Shown: piece by piece, positions 1 through 8,939 of the stretch
Position numbering within the stretch: position 1 is the first letter of the stretch
How the letters are laid out: every line of letters begins with the position of its first letter
Source: Stanieria cyanosphaera PCC 7437
GTDB taxonomy: Bacteria; Cyanobacteriota; Cyanobacteriia; Cyanobacteriales; Xenococcaceae
Reading direction: 5' to 3'
Length of the DNA: 64,000 nt
NCBI RefSeq assembly: GCF_000317575.1
Contig: NC_019748.1
Coordinates: 2,235,199 to 2,299,198, forward strand
Notes under the pieces: model-generated
Databases searched by the model: none
Seen by the model: the letters and a program-made list of their open reading frames with translations, nothing else
What the model was told of the DNA's origin: nothing
Program-made: the position numbers and the translations under genes

Positions 1-1
1 T

Positions 2-1582
2 AAAGCAGGAGCTAGTAATTATTTAACTAGCGCAGAAATGAAGCAATTGCCTTTAGCGGTTGAGCAAGTTTTACAAGAGCAATTTCATTTTTGTGTTCAA
101 CTAAGAAAATGTGTTCACGAAAGTGAGCAACAGCTACAAAAGCTAATTACTGAAAATGCCGATGGCATTATTGCAGTTGACGAACAAGGAATTGTTCAGT
201 TTGTTAATCCCGCAGCACTTCAACTCTTACAAAAATCATCCACTCAGCTACTTGGCGAGTCATTCGGTTTTCCTGTAGTTAATGGAGATTATTTAGAAGT
301 AGATATTCCTCAAACTCAAGGACATATTTTAGTTGCCCAAATGCGTGTGAGTCAAATTCTTTGGCAAGGGACGACTGCTTATCTTGTTTCTCTGCGAGAT
401 ATTACCAAACTCAAACAAGCAGAGGAAGAAAAAGTCAAATTGTTGGCAGAAGCTCAAGCAGCTAATCGTGCTAAAGACGAATTTTTAGCAATTTTGTCTC
501 ACGAACTAAGAACTCCTTTGAATCCAATTGTAGGATGGTCACAGCTTATTAGTGGCGGGACACTTAATCAAACTCAAATTGAGCAAGGAGTAGAAATTAT
601 TCACCGCAACGCGATGTTGCAAGCTCAACTAATTGAAGAAATTTTAGATCTTTCTCGCATCGTTCGTGGCAAGCTGCAATTGGAAATATCAAAGGTAAAT
701 TTGAGCAAAATTGTCACTTATGCCCTTGAAAACTTGCATTTGGCAGCCCAAGCTAAATCGATTGAAATTATCACTCATTTTGAGCCAGATCTAGGTTTGG
801 TTTACGGCGATCCTACTCGTTTACAACAAGTGATTTGGAATTTATTATCTAATGCAGTTAAATTTACTAGCGATCGCGGTAGGATAGAAATAACTCTCAA
901 GAAGATTGGTAACACGGCGCAACTTCAAGTAACAGATAACGGCAAAGGAATTGAACCAGAATTTTTACCTTATGTGTTTGATTATTTTCGTCAGGCGGAA
1001 AATGTTACTAGTCGAGTAGTTGGTGGACTAGGATTGGGACTAGCGATTGTTCGTCACTTAGTCGAACTGCATGGAGGTACGGTAACTGCTCACAGTGATG
1101 GTATTGGGCAAGGTGCAACTTTTATTGTGACTCTTCCCATGATTGATAGTTGTGAGCAATCAAAGTCAGAGGGAAGTTTGTTTCGCTCTTTGAAGGATCT
1201 TAGTCAGGTCAAAGTTTTAGTGGTAGATGATGATGAAAGTTCTAGAAACTTACTAGTTGGTGTACTAAAAAATGAAGGAGCAGAAGCGATCGCTACAGCT
1301 TCGGGAAGTGATGCTTTAACCGCTATTCAAAAATCCCATCCAGATATTTTAGTCAGTGACATTGTTATGCCAGAAATGGATGGCTATCAATTAATTCAAA
1401 GAGTTAGAGAACTACCTGCCGAACAAGGAGGAAATCTAAGTGCGATCTCTTTAAGTGCTTATACTTCTTCAATTGATGCTCAACAAAGTCTAGCAGCAGG
1501 TTTTGATCTTCATCTCAATAAACCTTTAGATCTCAATAATTTTCTCAAGGTTGTCACTCAATTAGCTCAGAAAAATCTTTAA
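2..1582 (+). CDS. hybrid sensor histidine kinase/response regulator, 5' truncated by window edge
   Basis: The frame is open to the window edge upstream of the first ATG (38). The residues before that ATG (GASNYLTSAEMKQLP) look like the last strand and helix of a receiver domain, so I call a partial gene rather than a gene starting at 38. After it come a PAS domain (about residues 35-125 counted from that ATG), a HisKA domain with the phospho-acceptor His in SHELRTPLN, a HATPase domain with the N box (QQVIWNLLSNAVKFT) and G boxes (DNGKGIEP, GGLGLGLAI), and a C-terminal receiver domain with acidic DDD, acceptor Asp in VSDIVMPEMDG and Lys in NKPLD. I see no membrane segment in the visible part, so it is probably a cytosolic REC-PAS-HK-REC phosphorelay protein. 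The signal is unknown. Confidence 0.85.
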   Translation, partial: KAGASNYLTSAEMKQLPLAVEQVLQEQFHFCVQLRKCVHESEQQLQKLITENADGIIAVDEQGIVQFVNPAALQLLQKSSTQLLGESFGFPVVNGDYLEVDIPQTQGHILVAQMRVSQILWQGTTAYLVSLRDITKLKQAEEEKVKLLAEAQAANRAKDEFLAILSHELRTPLNPIVGWSQLISGGTLNQTQIEQGVEIIHRNAMLQAQLIEEILDLSRIVRGKLQLEISKVNLSKIVTYALENLHLAAQAKSIEIITHFEPDLGLVYGDPTRLQQVIWNLLSNAVKFTSDRGRIEITLKKIGNTAQLQVTDNGKGIEPEFLPYVFDYFRQAENVTSRVVGGLGLGLAIVRHLVELHGGTVTAHSDGIGQGATFIVTLPMIDSCEQSKSEGSLFRSLKDLSQVKVLVVDDDESSRNLLVGVLKNEGAEAIATASGSDALTAIQKSHPDILVSDIVMPEMDGYQLIQRVRELPAEQGGNLSAISLSAYTSSIDAQQSLAAGFDLHLNKPLDLNNFLKVVTQLAQKNL

Positions 1583-1587
1583 TTGTA

Positions 1588-1612
1588 TAGGGGAATTCAT
1601 GAATTCCCTCTA
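1588..1612. repeat. palindrome between convergent genes (possible bidirectional terminator)
   Basis: An 18-nt perfect palindrome, GGGAATTCATGAATTCCC, is flanked by TAG on the left and (T)CTA on the right. It lies in the 44-nt gap between the hybrid kinase stop and the htrA stop, so it could fold at the 3' end of both transcripts. There is no clean U-tract. Similar elements occur at 4138, 28634 and 58534. Confidence 0.6.
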
Positions 1613-1626
1613 CTGAATGTGCAGAA

Positions 1627-2847
1627 TTATCTAGGGTAAGCGGGATCGAGCGGTAAAGATTGAGGAATGACAGCTATGGCCACGTTTTTGCCTTCTCGGT
1701 CTAGCTCTAATTGCATTTTATGACCAACCCCATTGCGGTCTAGTAATTGTTGTAAGGTGTCAGCTTTTGTAATAGATTGACCATCAATTCCGACAATCAC
1801 ATCTCCGACATGAAGTCTTGCTGCTGATGCGGGGGAATCAGGTTGAACTGTCACAATGAGAAGTCCATGATCTTGATTAACTCTTTGTTTACGATTGGGA
1901 ATTTGATTTAATCTATGTTTGATTTCTGGAGTTAAAGCAACCATTTCAATCCCAATATAAGGATGTTCTACTTTTCCTGTGGAAATCAATTGTTGAGCAA
2001 TATTTTGAGCCGTATTAATAGGAATCGCAAAACCAAGTCCTTGAGTGCCACCAATAATGGCTGTATTGACACCAATTACTTCTCCTTGGGCATTGAGTAA
2101 AGGACCTCCCGAATTACCTGGATTGATTGCTGCATCAGTTTGCAGAAAACCAATTCGTTTATCTGCAATGCCGATATCACGACTGAAACGATGAGTAGCA
2201 CTGATCACACCTACCGTAACCGTTTCTTGTAAACCTAAAGGATTGCCAATTGCGATCGCCCATTGTCCCTGTTCCACGCGATCGCTATCTCCAATTTTCA
2301 CAGTAGGTAAATCTGTTGCTTCTACCTTAACTACAGCTATATCAGTAACAGGATCTTTTCCTAACACTTCACCATTCAAAAGACGACCATCTTGAAACGA
2401 AACTGTCACCTCATCAGCTTGGTTGACTACATGAGCATTAGTTAAAATTAGACCGTTAGGATCGATGACAAAACCAGAACCCAGTCCCCGTAAAGTTGGT
2501 TGAGAAGGCAAATTTCCTGGTTGTCTACCAAAGAAAGGAGGTAAAAATACACCATCTAAAGCACGAGAAACATTAACTTGAACTACGGCAGGTTCAACTG
2601 CTTTACTAACAGTAGTTACAAAGTTTGCTTGTTGAGTTGGCGATGGAATTGAATTTTGATCGAGAATAATTTCTGGTGTTACTTCTTTAATTGATTCCAA
2701 TTGTTTTGATGATGCTGATTCAGCTTTTGCTGTTGGGGGATTAAGAATAACTAAACCCAGACTAATAATTATTGTTAATAAATAAATAATTAGATGACGA
2801 TGCCAGTTCTTGCGATCGGCGATGAAGTATTTTGGTGCAATGCTCAT
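1627..2847 (-). CDS. HtrA/Deg-type trypsin-like serine protease with PDZ domain
   Basis: Periplasmic or lumenal serine protease of the cyanobacterial HhoA/HhoB/HtrA group, which degrades misfolded envelope proteins. I chose the ATG at 2847 because AGAGGA sits 12 nt upstream; the reading frame also extends back to a TTG at 2868. From that ATG the protein has an N-terminal hydrophobic segment (about residues 18-36), then the protease domain with His139 (TNAHVV), Asp169 (VTDIAVVKV) and Ser246 (GNSGGPLL), and a single C-terminal PDZ domain (about 290-385, VQPDSPASAARLHVGDVIVGIDG). All triad residues are present. One PDZ domain fits the Hho/HtrA type rather than E. coli DegP. Which of the three cyanobacterial paralogues it is cannot be decided from sequence alone. 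Confidence 0.93.
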   Translation of the reverse strand: MSIAPKYFIADRKNWHRHLIIYLLTIIISLGLVILNPPTAKAESASSKQLESIKEVTPEIILDQNSIPSPTQQANFVTTVSKAVEPAVVQVNVSRALDGVFLPPFFGRQPGNLPSQPTLRGLGSGFVIDPNGLILTNAHVVNQADEVTVSFQDGRLLNGEVLGKDPVTDIAVVKVEATDLPTVKIGDSDRVEQGQWAIAIGNPLGLQETVTVGVISATHRFSRDIGIADKRIGFLQTDAAINPGNSGGPLLNAQGEVIGVNTAIIGGTQGLGFAIPINTAQNIAQQLISTGKVEHPYIGIEMVALTPEIKHRLNQIPNRKQRVNQDHGLLIVTVQPDSPASAARLHVGDVIVGIDGQSITKADTLQQLLDRNGVGHKMQLELDREGKNVAIAVIPQSLPLDPAYPR

Positions 2848-3269
2848 CAAATAAATTTTTCCTCTCAAACTTGTAGTTATTTATCTGCACTCAACTACGC
2901 AGTTTGACAAGGATTTTTATTTAATTAATCTTGCTAGAGTTATAAATTTTCATCTAAGTTTTAAAGCTAGCCAAATTTTTTGTTTGTAAAAAAATATTAA
3001 TATTCTTAATTAAACCAATAATAATCTTAAAAAACATATATTTTAGCCGAATATTTGGCTGATTTTTAGTGCTTATTTTAAGAGTAAAACTTAAGTTCTT
3101 GAATAAAAATAGAAACTATTAAAACAATTATTAATTTTATTTAGTAATTATTGATGCAAATTAATTGATAAAATTACATAATTAATTTAGTTATAACTTT
3201 TGATAGAGATTGTTCTTCTAAAAAGTAAATAGGATGGTTGTGAATACTAAAACGAAGGAATAGTTAATC
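2848..3269. other. AT-rich spacer between divergent genes
   Basis: About 420 nt of very AT-rich DNA between the htrA-type gene and the small gene at 3270. It should hold both promoters. I see no reading frame, no strong hairpin and no recognised RNA in it. Confidence 0.5.
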
Positions 3270-3551
3270 ATGAAAGGTCAAATGTGTTGGCTTCTTAATC
3301 GGGACAATAACACAAAAATAATTCTTCATTTACGCGAATATGCCTATCAATCTTGGCGACCTTATACCTCATATTCTCAATATTCAGTACCAGACTATCC
3401 AGTCCCTGGAGGTTCAAAAGGTTGGGCAACTTATCAAAAATTACGAGAAGCAGGTTGGACTTTAGTCAAAGGCGATCGCGCTTATCAAGAGGAAACACCT
3501 CGGGCTTATTCTATTTCTGAATTTGCTGCAAATTCTGTAAATAAAAACTAG
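3270..3551 (+). CDS. conserved-looking small protein of unknown function
   Basis: A 93-residue soluble protein with no signal peptide or membrane helix. It is rich in Tyr and Trp (YAYQSWRPYTSY, SVPDYPVPGG, KGWATYQKLREAGWTLV), which suggests a compact folded domain. AGGA lies 8 nt before the ATG (acgaaggaatagttaatc), so the start is supported. It contains a HIP1 site, as many native genes here do. I do not recognise a named family. The segment around GWATYQKLREAGWTLVK resembles short cyanobacterial proteins of unknown function, but I cannot assign a role. It stands alone, with the htrA-type gene divergent upstream. Confidence 0.6.
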   Translation: MKGQMCWLLNRDNNTKIILHLREYAYQSWRPYTSYSQYSVPDYPVPGGSKGWATYQKLREAGWTLVKGDRAYQEETPRAYSISEFAANSVNKN

Positions 3552-3822
3552 ATTACCTAGTAGTTAACAATCTTTATTTATACTGGCAAAGTATGTTAAA
3601 TAATTAGCCCATAGAATCAAGTTTGATCTAAATTGTTTTGTCTAGACAATTAATAAACGAGCAAAAATAAACAAATTTAATCAGGTTTTAATTAAGGAAT
3701 AATAACAATCTTAAAAATTATTAAAAGAAACAATAGTTATTAATTGGCTCAAAGCCTAAATCAACTAGGTAAAACTTTATTTTGTGTCCGAGTAAATCAT
3801 TATTAAGTGGTGGGTGAGATTG

Positions 3823-4050
3823 ATGTGGAGTAATTGTCTTAATAAACCAAAATTTGAGCAAGAGCAAAACGTTAGTTTTCTTGGGGGAACGGGAACAATT
3901 AAAAGTCGTCATCAAGAAGCTAATATGTGGACTTATACTGTTGAAATGAGTATGGGTTTAGAGCCAGATTTTGGTCGAGTAGGTGCAGAAACAACTATTG
4001 TTTTGGATGAAAGAGAGATTCATGAAGTATTAACCAGCAATTATTATTAA
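3823..4050 (+). CDS. small hypothetical protein
   Basis: A protein of about 75 residues (MWSNCLNKPKFEQEQNV...). The frame can also start at a GTG at 3814. I prefer the ATG because the purine-rich GGTGGGTGAG sits just upstream at a workable distance. The middle part (VSFLGGTGTIKSRHQEANMWTYTVEM) alternates polar and hydrophobic residues like a small beta-barrel or SH3-like fold, and the end (TTIVLDEREIHEVL) is acidic. No signal peptide or membrane helix is visible. I do not recognise it with certainty. It sits 270 nt downstream of another small gene on the same strand. Confidence 0.5.
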   Translation: MWSNCLNKPKFEQEQNVSFLGGTGTIKSRHQEANMWTYTVEMSMGLEPDFGRVGAETTIVLDEREIHEVLTSNYY

Positions 4051-4137
4051 AATATTTCAATCGAGAGTGTTGCTGATGAATAAGCATAAAAACTGATATA
4101 GCACTACGGTTTTTGGTTATCAAATCAGATTTTTCTG

Positions 4138-4163
4138 TAGAGATAATTCATGAATTATCTCTA
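4138..4163. repeat. 26-nt perfect palindrome between convergent genes
   Basis: A perfect 13+13 inverted repeat beginning TAGAGATAATTCA and preceded by G (GTAGAG...). It lies between the stop of the small + gene at 4050 and the stop of the - gene at 4293. The same design (GTAG + gapless dyad with an ATTCATGAAT centre) occurs at 1588. It may act as a bidirectional terminator or be a miniature palindromic repeat. Confidence 0.65.
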
Positions 4164-4292
4164 TGGTTCGTGTTTGATCCTAATCTTTATTCGTAATGCC
4201 ATACAGTATTTTTTAGCTTCTAAGACTAAGTTGCAGTAAAAAGTATAATTCAGCAACGCCTTAAATTTAAATTAATTTAAGACAATTTAAAC

Positions 4293-6734
4293 TTAAAAAC
4301 GCTTTAACAATAATGCTTGACTAATACCTAATTCAAAGCAACTTAAATCAGATAAATCTTTTTCCTTATTTAATCCTGGTGAAGTTAAAGCTACTTGCCA
4401 CTCTTTTAAATCTAGTTGTAACCAATCTCCTAAAGTAACAGTAGTTGCTTCTCCCTCCAGGTTAGCTACAAAAGCAATGGCTTCAGTTGGATGATTAGGA
4501 TTTGTCCGAACTCCATAAAAAATAGTATTTTCTTCTGAACTAATTTTATTAAAGCGGTCTTGAGGAGTTAAATTTTCTCTTAACCAAAGATGTTGTTGTC
4601 GAAAACGACGGAGTGTCAAATTAAACTTTGTTTGTTCGGAATTGAGGTGGGTTTCGTAATGGGAAATATTGCAGACATGATAACAATCTTCCATAAACAT
4701 TAAAGCGAAGGTTTTTAAACGCTCTACATCGAGTTTTTTGAGGAATCGAACCATATTTGCTCGACGCAGTTCAGTTAAAGGCGCAATCTCAGTAATGCAA
4801 TGACTATCCGCACAGCTTTTGAGAACTTCGACTACTTGATCCAAGTTGCAATCACATTGAACCATCAGCAAATTTAATGCTTTACCAAATTCCTGTAGTT
4901 GCTTGAGTTGTTTAAATCCTAGAGATTTGAGTCTACTAAAAAACTGAGGTTGCTGATAAATTGAAGGCTTAATACTCCAGTTTAAAAAACCAATTTCTTC
5001 TGAAACTACCTTAACTCCGTATCGCTCATCAGTATTACGAAAAAACATCCAGGGAGCGTGCATAGTAGCATTGATAAAATCCATTGGTAATCCTGGACTA
5101 AAACCATACACCCAAAGAGTCACCGCAGGATTGTCGTAGGCATTGTGTAGTACTTCTGATAAAGTTTTACCTAAACTCCAATTAATCGGTTTTTCTAAAT
5201 CTACTTGATTGCCCCGACGTACAGTATCATGATTAGCACAACCAGTAATCCAGCGATCGCCTATCTGCATCACTTCACAAACTCGACTCCATTTTCGTTC
5301 CCAAAATCCTTTTAAAGCAGGGGTATTATGAGCAAAAATCAGAGGTCCCCATTGATAAGATTCGGGTTTAAGTTCGATTAATTCTCGATAACGGGAGGTT
5401 TCTTCCCAACCTTCTTCGGGCCAAGGACGACCATCTTCAAAGATAGTAAAGAGCAACCTTTGATTGCCATTAATTTCTTGAACAATATCACTCATTGCCA
5501 GTAAATAGGCATCATCCTGTTCTACTTTGCCAGAGAGAGGATTAAAAAAGCGAAAATCTTGTCCACCATCAACCCGAATTCCATCAGCCCCAGTATTAAT
5601 TTTGCGTCGCTGCATTTCTAATAAAATTGCTCTTACGATGGGTAACTGGTGGTTTAAATCTTGACCATACATATTTGGTCCTTTGAGAAACTGACGAGAA
5701 ATCAGTAACTCAGATTGATTATCGGCATGACCATAAACTAAATCATAAATAACTTGAATTGCTCCTGTGGGAAAATTATGCACTGTAGCGAGAAAATCGA
5801 CTAATTCATCGGGACGCAAACTACCCAATAAAGTCGAATTAGTTGCACTAGAACCCAGAATAGGAACATCATAACCCCAGTCTTGAGTGTGGGGTTTACT
5901 CAATTCAATTTGAACTAAATCTTCTTCCTTCTCTTCACAGACAAAAGAGAAAAACTCACTTTCAGGACTATACTCATCTCGAAATTCGATAGTCGGTTCA
6001 ATAGGTAAAAATTGAATCGCATCGTAACCAAGATAATTTTCTTCTGCTGAAGTAAGAGGTTGATGATTAGTTATTTTCTCAGCAATACGCTGATAAATTC
6101 GAGTTAATCCCTCAAAAGTGCCTTCAGCCGATGCCGTACCAACATGAATTTGCAAAATATTACTCGGATCGCCAACCCGAGGCACATCTCCCTCTCCTTG
6201 AATTCCCGTTCGTGAAAAATAATCTAAATCTAAGCGATTAGCTTGTAAACTATCCAGATCGTAAAGTTCGGCAGGAGCAAAAATTCCGTAGGGTAAAGAA
6301 TAGGGAACAATATCTCTAATTGTTTGTAATTGCTCATTTCGGTCAATGTAGCGCAACCAATAAAAAGAACCAGCTTGTTCTCGATTACCTGCCCGCATTC
6401 CTGAGACTACACCCCAAAGATATTCTCCTTGTTGTTGCAGATAAACGCGATCGCGCTTAAAGGTAATTCTTTGTTCTTTAGCACGCCAATCAATCTGTTC
6501 TAAAGGAGTTAAAACTTCTAGATATACTTCTACTACTTCTCCTGTTAAAGAAGGAGTCCAAAAACCAATTTCTGTTAAACCATTGCCTAAATAATGCGCT
6601 CCTAATTTTTTAACGAGTGCTTGTGCTTTTTCCAAATACGTAGCAGATGAGGCTGCAATTTCTGCTGCCCAATCTAGCAGTTGTTGGGTCTTTTCTTCAA
6701 CTAGACTGATTGATTTTTCGCTGTTGCTGATCAC
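4293..6734 (-). CDS. gghA: glucosylglycerol hydrolase-like GH13 enzyme
   Basis: A large (813 aa) alpha-amylase-superfamily protein. GH13 region II is GADGIRVDGGQDF (nucleophile Asp in RVDGG), region III is FTIFEDGRPWPEEG (candidate acid/base Glu), and region IV is GCANHDTVRRG (NHD). The long N-terminal part and the atypical spacing between these regions differ from ordinary amylases. The call as glucosylglycerol hydrolase, which splits the compatible solute to glucose and glycerol when salinity falls, rests on overall length and on position: it is divergent from ggpS and close to glpD, the arrangement known around Synechocystis slr1670. No signal peptide, so cytosolic, as expected for an enzyme acting on an internal solute. 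Substrate is inferred from context. Confidence 0.8.
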   Translation of the reverse strand: MISNSEKSISLVEEKTQQLLDWAAEIAASSATYLEKAQALVKKLGAHYLGNGLTEIGFWTPSLTGEVVEVYLEVLTPLEQIDWRAKEQRITFKRDRVYLQQQGEYLWGVVSGMRAGNREQAGSFYWLRYIDRNEQLQTIRDIVPYSLPYGIFAPAELYDLDSLQANRLDLDYFSRTGIQGEGDVPRVGDPSNILQIHVGTASAEGTFEGLTRIYQRIAEKITNHQPLTSAEENYLGYDAIQFLPIEPTIEFRDEYSPESEFFSFVCEEKEEDLVQIELSKPHTQDWGYDVPILGSSATNSTLLGSLRPDELVDFLATVHNFPTGAIQVIYDLVYGHADNQSELLISRQFLKGPNMYGQDLNHQLPIVRAILLEMQRRKINTGADGIRVDGGQDFRFFNPLSGKVEQDDAYLLAMSDIVQEINGNQRLLFTIFEDGRPWPEEGWEETSRYRELIELKPESYQWGPLIFAHNTPALKGFWERKWSRVCEVMQIGDRWITGCANHDTVRRGNQVDLEKPINWSLGKTLSEVLHNAYDNPAVTLWVYGFSPGLPMDFINATMHAPWMFFRNTDERYGVKVVSEEIGFLNWSIKPSIYQQPQFFSRLKSLGFKQLKQLQEFGKALNLLMVQCDCNLDQVVEVLKSCADSHCITEIAPLTELRRANMVRFLKKLDVERLKTFALMFMEDCYHVCNISHYETHLNSEQTKFNLTLRRFRQQHLWLRENLTPQDRFNKISSEENTIFYGVRTNPNHPTEAIAFVANLEGEATTVTLGDWLQLDLKEWQVALTSPGLNKEKDLSDLSCFELGISQALLLKRF

Positions 6735-7245
6735 AGATACTAAATCTTAATTACTTATGTTTGATTGATTATCAGTTTTACATATTTGTCAAGATCGTGT
6801 TAATATACCGAAAGTTTTATGTAGAGTGTGTTAATCAAATTTATTTACGCATAAAACATTTGGCAAGTTCTTAAAGCGTACATATTTATTGTTTTGACTC
6901 AAGTTAATTAACTTACTAGCAGGTTAAAACTTGGGTTAAATAAGCTAATTATTGCAGATTTCAAAGGAATAACTTTGTTTTTAAAAAATTTCCAACTGCC
7001 GTTAATTAAAAAGCAAAAGAGCAACAATGATTGTTTGCTTAGAATCAATTTAATTTTAACTAAATTACTATAACCATTAAAATTCTGGGCAAACTTGTGT
7101 CTTGCCTTTTTTAAATCAAGATTGAGTTTAACTAAACTATTACTATTGGTTTAATTCAATCTAATCAAAAAAATGGGCTATGCCCAAGTGCGATCGTTGG
7201 TTTAATTGCTTCAATCAATCCTTACACACTATCTGATCATTAATT
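6735..7245. other. divergent gghA/ggpS promoter region
   Basis: About 510 nt of AT-rich spacer. It carries a terminator-like hairpin at 7088-7112 and a short TGGGC-TAT-GCCCA dyad at 7174-7186 on the ggpS side. I looked for a ggpR-like small reading frame overlapping the ggpS promoter, as described in Synechocystis, and found no convincing one on either strand. Salt regulation of ggpS is expected here, but the site cannot be picked from sequence alone. Confidence 0.5.
7088..7112 (+). terminator. terminator-like hairpin in the ggpS leader
   Basis: GGCAA - 9-nt loop - TTGCC followed directly by six T, located 134 nt upstream of the ggpS ATG and reading in the ggpS direction. No gene precedes it on this strand, so it could be an attenuator in the leader or end a short unannotated transcript. 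The stem is only 5 bp, so it is weak. Confidence 0.35.
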
Positions 7246-8754
7246 ATGAAATCCTCACTAGTTATTCTTTATCACCGCGAACCTTACGATGAAGTTGTTA
7301 AAGATGGGAAAATACAATATTTACCAAAGAAAAGCCCCAATGGAATTTTACCTACCCTGAAAAGTTTTTTTGCCGATGTTAATCAAGGAACTTGGGTAGC
7401 GTGGAAACAAGTCAGTGTTAAACAAAAAGCCGACTTCCAATCTTTAGTCAACATCGAAGGAGAAGGCAACTATAACGTTAGACGTATTCCCCTCACTCCA
7501 GATCAAGTTAAACATTTTTATCACATCACATCCAAAGAAGCTTTTTGGCCAATTCTGCACTCCTTTCCTTATCATTTTGCCTACGAATCTTCTGATTGGG
7601 AAAATTTTCACACAATTAATCGTTTGTTTGCCGAAGCTGCCTGTGAAGAAGCTGCCGATGATGCTTTAATCTGGATTCATGATTACAATCTTTGGTTAGT
7701 TCCCTACTATATTCGCAAAATCAAACCAAACGCCAGAATTGCCTTTTTCCATCACACACCCTTCCCTTCAGTAGATATTTTCAATATTCTGCCTTGGCGT
7801 GAAGAAATTGTGGAAAGTCTCCTCTGTTGTGATGTGGTTGGTTTCCATATTCCTCGTTATTCAGAAAACTTTGTCAATGTTGCCCGCAGTCTTAAACCAG
7901 TAGAAATTGTGCAAAAAGAAGCCGTATCTGGACATTTAACCCCAGTCGGTACGGCTTTAGCTGAACCAGAAGTAGTTACTCAGCTACGCTACAAAGAACA
8001 ATTGGTTAAAATCGATGCTTTTCCTGTCGGTACTAATCCCCAACACATTCTATCGGTTTTAAAACAACCAGAAGCCCAAAAGCGACTTACCGAAATCAAA
8101 GCGGAATTACAAGGACGCAAGTTAATTATTGCAGCAGGAAGAGTAGACTACGTTAAAGGTAACAAAGAAAAATTAGAAGCCTTTGGTCGTCTTTTAGATC
8201 GTCGTCCCGACTTACACGGCAAAATTCATTTAGTGATGACTTGCGTACAAGCTGCTGACGGAATGCGAGTGTATAAAAATGCTCAATCTCAGATCGAACA
8301 GTTAGTCGGTAAAATTAATGGACGCTATGCCAAACTCAACTGGACACCAATTCTGCTCTTTACTCAACCGATACCTTTAACTGAATTATTGTGTTATTAC
8401 AAAGCAGCAGATATTTGTTGGACTACACCTCTACGAGACGGATTAAACTTAGTAGCTAAAGAATATATTGTGGCTCAAGAAGGCAATGGTGGAGCTTTGA
8501 TCTTATCAGAGTTCGTTGGTGCAGCGGTAGAATTACCTGAAGCTATTTTAACTAATCCTTATTCTCTTGATCGCATGGATGAAGCCCTAGATAGAGCTTT
8601 AGCGATGTCACCAGAGGAAAAACAAGCACGAATGCAGAAGATGTATCAAACTGTAACTCAATACGATGTGAAGTATTGGGCAGATCGTTTGTTAGATCAA
8701 TTTAAGCATCTTAAGCACGAAACAGTTGTAGAAAAAGAGCCAATTTTGGTTTAA
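7246..8754 (+). CDS. ggpS: glucosylglycerol-phosphate synthase
   Basis: Joins ADP-glucose and glycerol-3-phosphate to make glucosylglycerol-phosphate, the first step of glucosylglycerol synthesis during salt stress. 502 aa, a GT20 (OtsA-like) GT-B fold. The acceptor-side motifs HDYNLWLVPYYIRK and FFHHTPFPS are in the N-terminal half. The C-terminal half has AAGRVDYVKGNKEKLEAF and the donor-binding TTPLRDGLNLVAKEYIV. The start MKSSLVILYHREPYDE and the length fit GgpS better than trehalose-phosphate synthase. Neighbours agree: gghA is divergent upstream and glpD follows. There is no fused phosphatase domain, and the phosphatase that releases glucosylglycerol is not in the window. Trehalose-phosphate synthase is the main alternative. 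Confidence 0.9.
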   Translation: MKSSLVILYHREPYDEVVKDGKIQYLPKKSPNGILPTLKSFFADVNQGTWVAWKQVSVKQKADFQSLVNIEGEGNYNVRRIPLTPDQVKHFYHITSKEAFWPILHSFPYHFAYESSDWENFHTINRLFAEAACEEAADDALIWIHDYNLWLVPYYIRKIKPNARIAFFHHTPFPSVDIFNILPWREEIVESLLCCDVVGFHIPRYSENFVNVARSLKPVEIVQKEAVSGHLTPVGTALAEPEVVTQLRYKEQLVKIDAFPVGTNPQHILSVLKQPEAQKRLTEIKAELQGRKLIIAAGRVDYVKGNKEKLEAFGRLLDRRPDLHGKIHLVMTCVQAADGMRVYKNAQSQIEQLVGKINGRYAKLNWTPILLFTQPIPLTELLCYYKAADICWTTPLRDGLNLVAKEYIVAQEGNGGALILSEFVGAAVELPEAILTNPYSLDRMDEALDRALAMSPEEKQARMQKMYQTVTQYDVKYWADRLLDQFKHLKHETVVEKEPILV

Positions 8755-8790
8755 TTTTTTAAAATAATCTTATAACTGATAACTGATTAG

Positions 8791-8826
8791 GTGCGTTAGA
8801 AAGAAATTGATAACGCGCTTTTTTTT
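8791..8826 (+). terminator. rho-independent terminator after ggpS
   Basis: An 8-bp stem (GTGCGTTA ... TAACGCGC, with one G-U pair) closes a 12-nt loop and is followed by eight T. It lies 36 nt after the ggpS stop and before glpD, so glpD probably has its own promoter rather than being read through at full strength. Confidence 0.75.
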
Positions 8827-8939
8827 AAGGATTTTTCTGAATCAAGATAGATGACGGAAGCAAAAGCTTTTGCAAAGATAAGGAAATCAGCAGCAACAGA
8901 TTTCAAAAATTTATAAATGATTCATCATAACTAACAATT

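Noticed and set aside
3721..3915. 64-codon minus-strand frame
   Set aside because: Overlaps the small + gene at 3823 and has no supporting ribosome-binding site or family.
6735..7245. ggpR-like small repressor gene upstream of ggpS
   Set aside because: No frame of suitable length with a start and protein-like composition was found on either strand.
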